A stretch of DNA of 30,468 nucleotides from JANNSW01 sp031431235 (GCA_031431235.1 JANPDA010000056.1:1-30468); one strand, 5' to 3'; shown: positions 15,526-23,987, counted from the stretch's first letter. Made by a program: numbers and translations. The notes: a model not told the origin generated them from the letters alone.

Positions 15526-16605
15526 CTACTTCAATCCAGCCGCCCGCTGCGCCCATTCGGGGTCCTGCTTGGTCACGAGCTCGGGGATCAGGAAGTGGAA
15601 GTTGCAGACCTTGTCGCCACGGGTCTTCACCTTCTCCCAGGCGACGGTGCCGCCCGGATGGAAGCCTTCGACGAGGCCCTTGTGCACGGCGACGTCGTAC
15701 ATGTAGCCAAAGCCCAGTCCCTTGGGACCTTCTTCCGCCCAGACCTCCGCAACCGGGCAATGGGTGCAGACGACGTTGAAGACGCCGGGCGAGATGTGCG
15801 ATTGCCCGCGGAACACGAAGGAAGCGGCCTCCGGGTCGCGCCGCTGCATGATGTCGGTCCAGGTCTTGAAGTCCAGCGGCAGGCCCTCGGCGATCGCCTG
15901 CTCGCGCATGCCGCGGGCACGCTCGACGCCGAAATTGTAGAGCGCTTCCCGCATCACCTCCTCGGCCGCCGCGTCGAAGCGCTCGGTCAGCGCGCGCGCC
16001 ACGTACATGCCGAGCGCGCCGAACACGCCGATCGTGCGACGCGACAGGCGGATCGCACGCTGGCGATCGGCGAAGGCATCGTCCGGCGGGGCGTCGGAGC
16101 GCCCCGAGCTCGTCCCGGAGTACTCGAACGTGATCGACCAGGGCGTGCCGGGCTTCTCGGGTAGCGCGATGGGCCTGACGGACATGGCGTCGTCGAAGCC
16201 CTCGGCGAGGCCCTTCAACGTCTCGGTCCAATAGGTCGCGAGCAGCCCCCTGTCGCCGCCGTGGGCCGCGAAGTAGTCGGCGCCCGGCACGCGGTCGAGC
16301 TTGACGGTTGCGCGCCGCGGGCCGCCTTCGACCTTCAACAAGCCGTCCGATTGCGTGAGCATCAAATCGCCCGTATCCCAGGCCCGCAGCAGCGACATGG
16401 CATCGCGGCCCTCGGCGTTGACGAGCGGCGAGTCGTAGAGCGTCTGGCCGCGGTAGTGCCCGTACTGTCGAAAGCCCGCGGCGAGCGCCGCGATCCCGGT
16501 CTCGCCCAGGCGCTGCTCGACCGAGTCCCGGATCTGGCGAAGCAGCATCCAAGTGTACTCATCGATGATGCGGAGTGATTTGATCTGCTGCTCGCGTTCT
16601 GACAT
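15526..16605 (-). CDS. ATC-hydrolase-like protein with internal duplication
   Basis: The protein has 359 residues, about twice the usual 150-200 for the L-2-amino-thiazoline-4-carboxylate hydrolase family. The C-terminal half, residues about 205-340, matches it well: FNVVCTHCPVAEVWAEEG with C280, C283 and E287, then GYMYD, GFHPGGTVAWEKVKTRGD and C334 in KVCNFHF. The N-terminal half, about 20-162, follows the same layout, with GLAEGFDDAMSVRP and GTPWSITFEY, but has no Cys. I infer a duplicated fold with one degenerate domain. In Pseudomonas this enzyme opens the thiazoline ring on the way to cysteine. The ATG at 16605 follows GGAG at 8-bp spacing. The reaction here is not proven. Confidence 0.75.
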   Translation of the reverse strand: MSEREQQIKSLRIIDEYTWMLLRQIRDSVEQRLGETGIAALAAGFRQYGHYRGQTLYDSPLVNAEGRDAMSLLRAWDTGDLMLTQSDGLLKVEGGPRRATVKLDRVPGADYFAAHGGDRGLLATYWTETLKGLAEGFDDAMSVRPIALPEKPGTPWSITFEYSGTSSGRSDAPPDDAFADRQRAIRLSRRTIGVFGALGMYVARALTERFDAAAEEVMREALYNFGVERARGMREQAIAEGLPLDFKTWTDIMQRRDPEAASFVFRGQSHISPGVFNVVCTHCPVAEVWAEEGPKGLGFGYMYDVAVHKGLVEGFHPGGTVAWEKVKTRGDKVCNFHFLIPELVTKQDPEWAQRAAGLK

Positions 16606-16781
16606 GGGGTGATCTCCGGTCCCGGGAAATGGAAAACAGATTCCCACGTCGAGTGAAGCCTTGTCGAGAGCGTCCCGGGCAGAGCAGGCAATCGCCAGAG
16701 CATCGCTCCGATCGCCTTGCGTCCCGACGCAAGCTCGCGGATGGTGAGGGATCGAGTTTGGCCATATGTCATGAGGCCCCC

Positions 16782-17564
16782 ATGCCCCAGTCCGCGCTCA
16801 TCGTCCTCGCCCATCCGGAGGCCCAGTCCTTCAACGCGCAGATGGCGCAGGTGGCGCGGGCGACGCTTTCAAACCGCGGATGGCGGGTGGCGACCTCCGA
16901 CCTCTACGCGCAAGGGTTCGATCCGCGCGAGGGCGCAGCTCACTTCACCGAGCGGGCCGATGGCACCCGCTTCGACACCCAGGCCGAGCAGCGCCATGCC
17001 TGGGATCAGGGGGCGCTGCCGGCGGACGTGAAGGCCGAAGTCGACAAGGTCATGGCCGCCGACCTGATCGTGATCCAGTTCCCGGTCTGGTGGTTCGGCA
17101 TGCCGGCCATGCTGAAGGGCTGGATCGACCGGGTGCTCGTCTATGGCGGGCTCTACACCTCGAGCCGGCGCTACGATCGTGGGGTGCTCGCGGGCAAGCG
17201 CGCACTCATTTCTGTCACTCTCGGCGCACTCGAGCCGACCTATCGCCACAACGGCCGCAATGCCGATATCGGGCTGCAACTCTGGCCGCTGCGGATGGCG
17301 CTCAACTATGTGGGGCTCGGCGTGGTCGAGCCCTTCATCGCCCATGGCATCGAAGGCGGGCTCAAATACTCAGACCCGGCGCTCGTGACGGAGCGGATCG
17401 AGGGAGCCAAGCGCCGGCTGGCAGAGCGATTGCAGGGGATCGAGCACGAGCCTCTGTTGGGCGCACCCAGGCTCGATGATTTCGCAGCCGATGGCACCTT
17501 GAAGCCAGGCGCGCCGGCGCATTCACCCTTCATCCGGCACCGCAAGGACCTCGATCTCGGGTGA
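16782..17564 (+). CDS. NAD(P)H-dependent quinone-reductase-like flavoprotein (flavodoxin_2 fold)
   Basis: The 260-residue product has a flavodoxin-like fold of the NQO1/MdaB group. The FMN/FAD phosphate loop region LIVLAHPEAQSFNAQMA is at 6-22. The VIQFPVWWFGMPAMLKGWID motif at 97-116, followed by RVLVYGGLY, shapes the isoalloxazine pocket. Such enzymes do two-electron reduction of quinones or nitro compounds. The ATG at 16782 has GAGG five bases upstream. The gene diverges from the ATC-hydrolase-like gene with about 175 bp between them, so shared control is possible. Homologues are usually about 200-270 residues. The last 40 residues are poorly structured and may vary. Confidence 0.9.
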   Translation: MPQSALIVLAHPEAQSFNAQMAQVARATLSNRGWRVATSDLYAQGFDPREGAAHFTERADGTRFDTQAEQRHAWDQGALPADVKAEVDKVMAADLIVIQFPVWWFGMPAMLKGWIDRVLVYGGLYTSSRRYDRGVLAGKRALISVTLGALEPTYRHNGRNADIGLQLWPLRMALNYVGLGVVEPFIAHGIEGGLKYSDPALVTERIEGAKRRLAERLQGIEHEPLLGAPRLDDFAADGTLKPGAPAHSPFIRHRKDLDLG

Positions 17565-17575
17565 GGATGAGCGCG

Positions 17576-18190
17576 TCAGGCCAGGCACGCCGTTATGAAC
17601 AGCTGGAACGCGATGGCGCGGTGGGAGATGGCGTGCTTGGCGGCCGGCTCCATCTCGCCGAACGTCGACTTGTGGCCGTCGGGCAGGAACATCGCGTCAT
17701 AGCCAAATCCCTGCGAGCCGCGGGGCGGCCAGACCAGACGACCGAGCACCTTGCCCTCGAACACCGCGGTTTCACCCCCTGGTGCCGCAAGGCAGAGCGC
17801 ACAGCTGAAATGGGCGCGACGCGCCGGCGGCAGAACCGCTCCCTTGGAGACGAGCCCGGCCTCGACGCGTTGCATGGCTTGGCCGAAATCCTTGGACGCC
17901 CCGGCCCATCGGGCGGAATAGATGCCAGGCGCGCCGCCGAGCGCTTCGACCTCGAGGCCCGAATCATCCGACAGCGCCTTCAACCCGGAACCCTTAGCCG
18001 CCGCGACGGCCTTGAGGCGCGCATTGCCGGCAAACGTCGTCTCGGTTTCCTCGGGCTCGGGCAGGCCGAGGTCGCCCGCCGATACGACGTCGATCGCATA
18101 GGGTGCGAGCAGCTCGGCGATCTCGCGCAGCTTGCCCGGGTTGTGGCTGGCGATCACGAGCCGCTCACCCTGTGCCAGACGCACACCCAT
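17576..18190 (-). CDS. rdgB: Non-canonical purine NTP pyrophosphatase (dITP/XTP)
   Basis: This 204-residue house-cleaning enzyme hydrolyses dITP, ITP and XTP to monophosphates. The substrate-binding start LVIASHNPGKLREI, the catalytic SDDSGLEVEALGGAPGIYSA region, GFGYDAMFLPDG and the C-terminal SHRAIAF motif are all present. Its ATG shares a base with the stop of the VOC gene (TGATG), so they are coupled. The order rph, then a small gene, then rdgB resembles the common alphaproteobacterial rph-rdgB arrangement. Confidence 0.97.
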   Translation of the reverse strand: MGVRLAQGERLVIASHNPGKLREIAELLAPYAIDVVSAGDLGLPEPEETETTFAGNARLKAVAAAKGSGLKALSDDSGLEVEALGGAPGIYSARWAGASKDFGQAMQRVEAGLVSKGAVLPPARRAHFSCALCLAAPGGETAVFEGKVLGRLVWPPRGSQGFGYDAMFLPDGHKSTFGEMEPAAKHAISHRAIAFQLFITACLA

Positions 18191-18597
18191 CACAGACCCC
18201 AGATGCGCGGCTCGGCGAGCTCGACCGAGTTGCCGGCGGAATCGCGGAAGTAGAGCGAGCGCCCGCCGCCCGGCCAGACGAAATCGGCCTCGATCTCGAC
18301 GCCGCTGGCAACGAGCGCGGTCCGCCAAGCTTCGATCTCCTGGCCTGAGGCAGAGAAGCAGACGTGCCCCTCGCCTTCGGCGCCATGCGAAGGCACCGGG
18401 ATGGCGGGGTTCGCCGACGGCAGCAGCGTCGCCGCCGGGTTGAAGACGAGCAGCATCTGGCTGCCGACGCGAAAGAACACCTGCCGACCGGCGAGCCGGC
18501 TGACGACATCGAGTCCGAGCACGTCCCGGTAGAAGGCTTCCGCCGCATCGAGATCGGTTGCGTAGAGCACGGTCTCGAGGATCGCTGCCGCTCGCAT
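18190..18597 (-). CDS. VOC superfamily (glyoxalase/bleomycin-resistance-like) protein
   Basis: The protein has 135 residues with two βαβββ modules. ILETVLYATDLDAAEAFYRD opens the first, and SLYFRDSAGNSVELAEP closes the second. Likely metal ligands are E8, H78 (GHVCF) and E126, though substrate-specific residues cannot be judged. A GGAGG lies eight bases before the ATG, 13 bp after rph. It is inserted between rph and rdgB and coupled to rdgB by TGATG. A lactoylglutathione-lyase or ring-cleavage role is possible. The exact reaction is unknown. Confidence 0.88.
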   Translation of the reverse strand: MRAAAILETVLYATDLDAAEAFYRDVLGLDVVSRLAGRQVFFRVGSQMLLVFNPAATLLPSANPAIPVPSHGAEGEGHVCFSASGQEIEAWRTALVASGVEIEADFVWPGGGRSLYFRDSAGNSVELAEPRIWGL

Positions 18598-18610
18598 CGC
18601 CCGGCCTCCG

Positions 18611-19324
18611 TCAGCCGACCGCGAATTTCTGCAGATCGACCAGCTCCTTGATGCCCTTGCGGGCGAGCCCCATCAGCTGATCGAAGCTCTCCTGGCTGAA
18701 GGGCTTGGTCTCGGCCGTGCCCTGCACCTCGACGATGCCGCCTGTGCCTGTCATGACGAAGTTGGCGTCGGCCTCGGCGTTGGAATCCTCCGCATAGTCG
18801 AGATCGAGCACCGGCGCGCCCTTGTAGAGGCCGCAGGAGACGGCAGCGACCTGATCGCGCAGCACCGGCGCCTTCAGCATGTCGCGTGCCTGCATCCAGG
18901 CGATGCAGTCCGATAGCGCGACCCAGGCGCCTGTGATCGAGGCGGTGCGGGTGCCGCCATCGGCCTGGATCACATCGCAATCGACCGTGATCTGGCGCTC
19001 GCCGAGCTTCTCCAGGTCGACGACGGCGCGCAGCGACCGGCCGATCAGACGCTGGATCTCCTGGGTGCGGCCGGACGCATGGCCTTGCGTCACCTCGCGG
19101 CGGGTGCGCTCGGTGGTCGCACGCGGCAGCATCGCGTACTCCGCCGTCACCCAACCGCGCCCCTGACCCTTCAGCCATGGCGGCAACCTTTCCTCGAGGC
19201 TCGCCGTGCAGAGCACGTGGGTGTTGCCGAACTTGATCAGGCACGAGCCTTCGGCATGCATCGAGACGGCACGCTCGATCGACACGGGACGAAGCTCGTC
19301 GGTTTGACGCTTGGAGGGGCGCAT
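18611..19324 (-). CDS. rph: Ribonuclease PH
   Basis: This 237-residue phosphorolytic exonuclease trims tRNA 3' ends. The sequence is full length. Its family signatures are RPSKRQTDELRPVSIERAVS at the start, TAEYAMLPRAT, the RLIGRSLRAVVDLEKLGERQ region with phosphate-site arginines, and DCDVIQADGGTRTASITGA. The C-terminal segment FVMTGTGGIVEVQGTAE follows. It is the first gene of an rph-VOC-rdgB operon. In relatives it usually lies next to hrcA. Here about 7 kb of other genes separate them. Confidence 0.97.
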   Translation of the reverse strand: MRPSKRQTDELRPVSIERAVSMHAEGSCLIKFGNTHVLCTASLEERLPPWLKGQGRGWVTAEYAMLPRATTERTRREVTQGHASGRTQEIQRLIGRSLRAVVDLEKLGERQITVDCDVIQADGGTRTASITGAWVALSDCIAWMQARDMLKAPVLRDQVAAVSCGLYKGAPVLDLDYAEDSNAEADANFVMTGTGGIVEVQGTAETKPFSQESFDQLMGLARKGIKELVDLQKFAVG

Positions 19325-19543
19325 GGGGCTCTGGCGGTTGCAAGGGGCCGGGTACAGGGAGGCGAATCCTAGGGGAGTGCGGTCGATCGATCAACATGAA
19401 AGGCAGCCGCCGCCGCCGCGGGCCCGACCATCCCGGCTGAACCGGGACGCACGAATGAGCGCCGGTTGTGGACACGAGGTACCAGCAAGCGACTAGATTT
19501 TGTGATAGCATCATGCGTCCGATTCAATCTGGGAGGCTGAACC

Positions 19544-19714
19544 ATGAAGAGATTGCTGGCTATCGCCGTGCTCACGTCTGGCCTTTGCGCGCTCGCAGCG
19601 AGCGCCTCGCTCGCCGACGAGGCCACGTCCGACGATCCGCTGACGCAAATCATCGCCACCGTCGATACCATCGTGATGCTGCCGATCAAGTTGATCGAGG
19701 ATCTGTCCAAGTAG
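19544..19714 (+). CDS. Very small exported protein
   Basis: This 56-codon frame starts at an ATG preceded by GGGAGG at 7-bp spacing, an excellent ribosome site. Residues 1-25 form a signal peptide: MKRLLAIAVLTSGLCALAAS followed by ASLA before DE. The mature peptide would have about 31 residues, TSDDPLTQIIATVDTIVMLP then IKLIEDLSK. It is acidic with an amphipathic hydrophobic core. The signal sequence and strong ribosome site argue that it is real despite its length. I do not recognise a family. A perfect 10-bp hairpin follows the stop, and an exported 171-residue protein comes next on the same strand. Confidence 0.7.
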   Translation: MKRLLAIAVLTSGLCALAASASLADEATSDDPLTQIIATVDTIVMLPIKLIEDLSK

Positions 19715-19726
19715 ACCGCAGAATGT

Positions 19727-19757
19727 TCGAGCCCAGGTCGCTGCGATCTGGGCTCGA
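19727..19757 (+). terminator. Hairpin between two exported-protein genes
   Basis: TCGAGCCCAG (19727-19736) and CTGGGCTCGA (19748-19757) form a perfect 10-bp stem with an 11-base loop, 13 bp after the small gene's stop. No T-run follows, so it may be a processing or attenuation hairpin rather than a strict intrinsic terminator. Confidence 0.55.
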
Positions 19758-19808
19758 TCACGCGGCAAGGCAAGTCTTGGACCATCCGGAACAGAAGAGG
19801 AGCGTGGT

Positions 19809-20324
19809 ATGCAGCTCAGCAGTCGTCTGCAGGTGTTTGGACGGGGGGCGCTGGTGGCAGGCTTGGCGGCCTTTGCCGCCTTGGCGGCCATCCCGCAGGA
19901 CAGCGCCGCCGCGGAGGTCGACTTCAAGACCTATGCCGGCCGTTGGGTCGGGAACGGCACCATCAAGCTGACCGATGGCGGAACCGAGAACATCAAATGC
20001 AAAGCCACTTACTTCGTGGTGAGCGGCGGCAAGGGCCTCGAGCAGAACATCCGCTGCGCCAGCGCGAGCTACAGCTTCGAGGTTCGCAGCGCCATGGAGC
20101 AGGGCGGCGGCGGCTCGCTCTCGGGCACCTGGAAGGAAACCAAGAACAGTGCGGGCGGCAGCTTGTCTGGCAAGGCGACGACGAGTGGGCTTCGGCTCAG
20201 CGTCACGGGCGACAAATTCAGCGCCTCGATGTCAGTCACGCTGAACGGCAGTGCTCAGACCGTCTCGATCGTCCCCCAGGGCATCGACATCTCGAGCGTC
20301 ACGATCGGCCTGAGGAAGGGCTGA
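19809..20324 (+). CDS. Exported hypothetical protein, β-rich
   Basis: The 171-residue precursor has a signal peptide: a basic n-region followed by GALVAGLAAFAALAAIP and SAAAEVD, with cleavage near residue 35. The mature part is Gly/Ser/Thr-rich and β-rich. FKTYAGRWVGNGTIKLTDGG looks like a lipocalin-like or β-barrel opening strand, and two Cys (IKCKAT, IRCAS) could form a disulfide. AGAGGAG-like AGAGGAG at 19795-19801 precedes the ATG at 8-bp spacing. Homologues are common in Hyphomicrobiales as uncharacterised secreted proteins. A periplasmic ligand-binding role is a guess. Confidence 0.85.
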   Translation: MQLSSRLQVFGRGALVAGLAAFAALAAIPQDSAAAEVDFKTYAGRWVGNGTIKLTDGGTENIKCKATYFVVSGGKGLEQNIRCASASYSFEVRSAMEQGGGGSLSGTWKETKNSAGGSLSGKATTSGLRLSVTGDKFSASMSVTLNGSAQTVSIVPQGIDISSVTIGLRKG

Positions 20325-20376
20325 CGAGCGGATCGAAGCCTCCACAGATCCGATGTCGCGACGAAGGGCCGGGAGC

Positions 20377-22830
20377 TCAGCTTCCCGGTCCTCGACTCGA
20401 CCACCGGCGCGTCCAGCGGCGCACCAGCAACAGAGTTGCCGGCAGGATTATCAGGTCTCCCACCAGCGCCGCCATCAGCGTGACGGCGCAGAGCGCCCCG
20501 AACAGTCTGAGCGAGGGCAGATCGGAGAAGACGGTGACCGCGAGCCCGCAGGCGAGCACCACCGTCGTCAGCACCAGGGCGGGGCCCATCAAAATCGCTG
20601 CCCGCGTGACGCCAAGCGCCGGATCCTCGCCAGGCCGGTCCTCCAGCCGCAAACGGTTCAGATAGTGGATGGTCGCATCGAGCCCGAGGCCGAAGGCGAC
20701 CGTCAGGGCGATGATCGAGGCGAATTGCAGCCCCTCGCCGAGCGCAAACAGCAGCGCACCCGAAGCCACGATCGGGAACAGGCCCGGCAGCATGCTGACG
20801 AGCCCAATCACAACCGAGCGGAAAGCGAGGCCGATCAGCGCCGCGACGAACACCATCTCGATGGTCAGGCCCCGGTTGAGCTGCCCGATCATCTCGGCGC
20901 TGTTGCGGGCGGCGATTGCGGAAAGCCCTGTCACACTGATCTTGATTTCGGCATCGGCCTTGCGCACGCGATCCATGCTCGCATCCAAGGCCTTGATGAT
21001 CGGCAGGATCCGGCTCGAATCCTGGTCGGGAATTCGACCGGTGACGACGACCGCGGTCTTGTCGACCGCAATGAAGCGCTGTGTCAGGTGCGCAGGCAGG
21101 ATGTCGACATATCGACGCAGCACCGCCGTATCCTTGGAGCCGACCTTCTCCTCGATCCAGCGGCGCAGCGTCTCCAGCGACCAGACATTGCCGACGCCCG
21201 ACTGCTGCTCGAGGATCGCATGCACCGCCGCGATGCTGTCGAGCGTGCGGGGATCGTAGAGGTCGCGCCCCGCCGGCAGCTCGATCAGCACATGGATCGG
21301 GTTGGCGCCGGTGAGCTTGGCATCGAGCCGCTCGCCGGCCGCGACAGCCTGCTCGCGATCCGGCACCTGGTCGGCGAGCCGGTAGCGCGGCTCGAGGCTG
21401 AGGTGAAGCCAGCCAAAGCCCGCAACGAGCAGCAGCCCGAATAGCGAGAACAATACCGGCCTTGCAACCACACTGGCCGTCAGCGCGCCAACCCCACGCT
21501 TGACCCCGTCCATGGCCCAGTCCTCACCCCCGGTTGCGCCTTTGAGACCGCCGTCGTCGCGGATCAGCAGCATACCCAACAGCGGAATGACCATGATCAC
21601 GGCAATGAAGGAGATGAGTGTCGAGATCGCGCCCGCCATTCCGAACGCCCGGATCAGCGCCGAATCGGAGAACAGCAGCGTCACGAAGGAGAGGCCGGCC
21701 GTCGCATCCGTCAGCACGCAGGCCGGGCCAATGGTCAGGATCGACCAGCGCAGCGCCGCAATTCTGCTGTCGCCAGCGATCAACCGGTCGCGCACGGCGC
21801 AGGTGATCTGCATCGAATCCGAGAACGCCATCACCATGATCAGCGGTGTCATGACGTTGAGAAAGAGGTTCAGGCGGAAATCGAGCCAACCCAGTGATCC
21901 GAGCGACCAGACGATGGCGATCACCGGCGGCAGCGCGGTCATCAGCATCAGCGAGATGCGGCGGAAAAAGGCGAGCGCGATCAGCACGCCCAGCAGAAAA
22001 CCGAGCCCATTGTAAAGGAACTGGTCGCGCTCGACCGAGTTGCGGATCTCGAGTTGCATCACCGGCGCGCCCGACAATTGCGCCCGGATGCCGGTGCCGG
22101 CGAGCTTCTCGTCGACGGTTGCCTGGATCTCGCCGACCGCCTCCCGGAGGCCGCGGCTCTCGACGATCTTGCGATCGAGCGCCATCACGATGAGGGCGAG
22201 CGTGCCATCCTGCGAGATCAGCTTGCCCTTGATGATCTCGTTGGCCTTCACGCGCTCGATCAGGGCGTCGTAGGCAGCACCCTCGGGGAGGGCATCGGGA
22301 AAGAGCGGAGGCGGCAGACCGCCGGCGGTCGGGGCCTCGCGCGCCGAGAACAGCGAGACGAGACCCGTCATCGAATCGACGAGCTGCAATTCGGTCACCA
22401 GCTCGCGCAGCGCGGCCACTTTGTCGCGCTCGAGCAGCTTGTCGCTTTCCGCGACCACCAGCACGTCGAACTCGCTCGAGGGGAACCGGTTGGACAGCTC
22501 CTCGTACTGCCTGAACTCGGCCGAGTTGGTGCGGAACAGCTCGGTCAGCGAATCATCGACCTTGATCCGGCTGATGCCGAGCCAGGCGCCCACAGCCAGC
22601 GCCAGCATGACGAGCAGCATCAGGATCGGAGCCTTCAGCGAGGCAAGACCGATGCGCTCGAGCCCGAGACTGAGCGCGAAGGTGCCGGCGTCCTCGCCAG
22701 AGGTCGCCTCGCGCGCGACCAGCTCGTCGATCCGATCCTTTTCGATGGGTCGCCCTCCCGTGCCAAAGCAGCGAATCGAGCCTACCTGCTTCGCACTGGT
22801 TCGCAAACCCGCACGAGGCGTTTTACTCAT
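20377..22830 (-). CDS. MMPL/RND superfamily exporter
   Basis: This 817-residue protein shows two repeated halves, each one transmembrane helix, a large periplasmic loop and a cluster of about five helices. TM1 is near 66-86, and ISRIKVDDSLTELFRTNSAE opens the first loop. The first helical bundle begins QFLYNGLGFLLGVLIALAFF; the second begins IEMVFVAALIGLAFRSVV, with VAFGLGLDATIHYLNR as the core helix with charged residues. It is related to hopanoid transporter HpnN and to other lipid exporters, but I do not assign it. The ATG lacks a clear ribosome site. The first 60 residues are unconserved-looking, so the start may lie further in. It diverges from a phospholipase gene. Confidence 0.87.
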   Translation of the reverse strand: MSKTPRAGLRTSAKQVGSIRCFGTGGRPIEKDRIDELVAREATSGEDAGTFALSLGLERIGLASLKAPILMLLVMLALAVGAWLGISRIKVDDSLTELFRTNSAEFRQYEELSNRFPSSEFDVLVVAESDKLLERDKVAALRELVTELQLVDSMTGLVSLFSAREAPTAGGLPPPLFPDALPEGAAYDALIERVKANEIIKGKLISQDGTLALIVMALDRKIVESRGLREAVGEIQATVDEKLAGTGIRAQLSGAPVMQLEIRNSVERDQFLYNGLGFLLGVLIALAFFRRISLMLMTALPPVIAIVWSLGSLGWLDFRLNLFLNVMTPLIMVMAFSDSMQITCAVRDRLIAGDSRIAALRWSILTIGPACVLTDATAGLSFVTLLFSDSALIRAFGMAGAISTLISFIAVIMVIPLLGMLLIRDDGGLKGATGGEDWAMDGVKRGVGALTASVVARPVLFSLFGLLLVAGFGWLHLSLEPRYRLADQVPDREQAVAAGERLDAKLTGANPIHVLIELPAGRDLYDPRTLDSIAAVHAILEQQSGVGNVWSLETLRRWIEEKVGSKDTAVLRRYVDILPAHLTQRFIAVDKTAVVVTGRIPDQDSSRILPIIKALDASMDRVRKADAEIKISVTGLSAIAARNSAEMIGQLNRGLTIEMVFVAALIGLAFRSVVIGLVSMLPGLFPIVASGALLFALGEGLQFASIIALTVAFGLGLDATIHYLNRLRLEDRPGEDPALGVTRAAILMGPALVLTTVVLACGLAVTVFSDLPSLRLFGALCAVTLMAALVGDLIILPATLLLVRRWTRRWSSRGPGS

Positions 22831-22933
22831 CCGACGTGCAATCTCCGACGCTGGCGCGGGGCTCGGCCTCGATCATGTGCGCAAGCCTGATCGCCGCCCC
22901 GGATGTCCAACACCGTCCGCTCTCACCGCGAGC

Positions 22934-22968
22934 GAGCGTTAATCGGCTGTAAACGGACTGAGCGTTAA
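22934..22968. promoter_or_regulatory. Direct repeat GAGCGTTAA in a divergent promoter region
   Basis: GAGCGTTAA occurs at 22934-22942 and again at 22960-22968, 26 bp apart. That is more than two helical turns but not an exact multiple. They lie between the divergent MMPL exporter and patatin genes. They could be a regulator's half-sites or overlap promoters. The core promoter was not assigned. Confidence 0.4.
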
Positions 22969-23060
22969 CCTTGCCGTTGGGCTGACGGGGCTGCCCGTCG
23001 ACCGGCTGGGCATGTGGCTTGCAGGGTCTGCAGCACATCGCGCGCGATGGCGGAGACTTG

Positions 23061-23987
23061 ATGATGGCTCGAGGCAAGATCGGTCTCGCCCTTGGTGGAG
23101 GTGTCGCCCGCGGCTGGGCCCACATCGGTGTGCTGCAGGCGCTCGACAAGGCCGGCATCCGGCCCGACATCATCGCGGGAACCTCGATCGGAGCAGTCTG
23201 CGGCGGTTGCTCGGTCGCAGGCCGCCTGCCGGACCTCGAAGACTTCGCGCGGTCGATGACACGCCGCAAAATGTTCGGTTTTCTCGATTTCAACCTGACA
23301 GGCTCCGGCCTCATCTCCGGTGACAAGCTCGGCGAGCGGCTCAAGCTGCACTTCAACGGCACCCGTATCGAGAACCTCGAGCGCAAGTTCGTGGCGGTTG
23401 CAACCGAGATCGGCAGCGGCCACGAGGTCTGGTTGCAGCGCGGCAACCTGGTGCAGGCGATGCGCGCCTCCTACGCGCTGCCGGGCATCTTCCGCCCCGT
23501 TCAGCTCGACGGCCGCTGGCTTTTCGACGGCGCGATCGTCAATCCGATCCCGGTGTCGGTGTGTCGTGCGCTCGGCGCCAACATCGTGATCGCCGTCAAC
23601 CTCAACCAGGACAGCTGCAGCCGCGGCACGGTCATTCCCAACCACAGCGCGATCGCCACCGACGAGCCTGGCAGCGAGGACGTAGCCCAGCCCCACGACA
23701 AGGCGCCCGCTGGCGCGCTCGCGCTGTTGCACCGGCAGTTCTTCGGGCGCGGCACCGATGCACCCGGCATATCGACCGTGATGATGGACGCTTTCAACAT
23801 CACCCAGGACCGGATCGCCCGCTCGCGCCTGGCCGGCGACCCGCCCGACTTCACGATCGCACCTCGGCTGTCGAGCGTCGGCATGTTCGATTTTCATCGT
23901 GCCGGCGAGTTGATCGAGCTCGGACGCGTGGCGACCGAGCGCGCGCTCGACGACATCCGCCAATCGGTCGCAACGCTGGTCGCCTGA
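23061..23987 (+). CDS. Patatin-like phospholipase (RssA type)
   Basis: The product has 308 residues. The oxyanion loop GGGVARG is at 12-18, the nucleophile motif GTSIG gives Ser42, and the catalytic Asp sits in FDGAIVNPIP. The middle holds KFVAVATEIGSGHEVWL, seen in bacterial RssA-like proteins. Such enzymes hydrolyse acyl chains of phospholipids. Two adjacent ATGs at 23061 and 23064 share a GGAG; either may be used. The gene diverges from an MMPL exporter, so a joint role in lipid turnover or export is plausible inference. Confidence 0.92.
   Translation: MMARGKIGLALGGGVARGWAHIGVLQALDKAGIRPDIIAGTSIGAVCGGCSVAGRLPDLEDFARSMTRRKMFGFLDFNLTGSGLISGDKLGERLKLHFNGTRIENLERKFVAVATEIGSGHEVWLQRGNLVQAMRASYALPGIFRPVQLDGRWLFDGAIVNPIPVSVCRALGANIVIAVNLNQDSCSRGTVIPNHSAIATDEPGSEDVAQPHDKAPAGALALLHRQFFGRGTDAPGISTVMMDAFNITQDRIARSRLAGDPPDFTIAPRLSSVGMFDFHRAGELIELGRVATERALDDIRQSVATLVA

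Noticed and set aside
14948..16552. 534-codon minus-strand frame through the thioesterase and ATC-like genes
   Set aside because: Out-of-frame shadow of two well-supported genes. It would also run into the repeat.
20377..22830. Hopanoid transporter HpnN
   Set aside because: The MMPL/RND layout fits, but no hopanoid genes lie nearby and the sequence lacks features I could tie specifically to HpnN.
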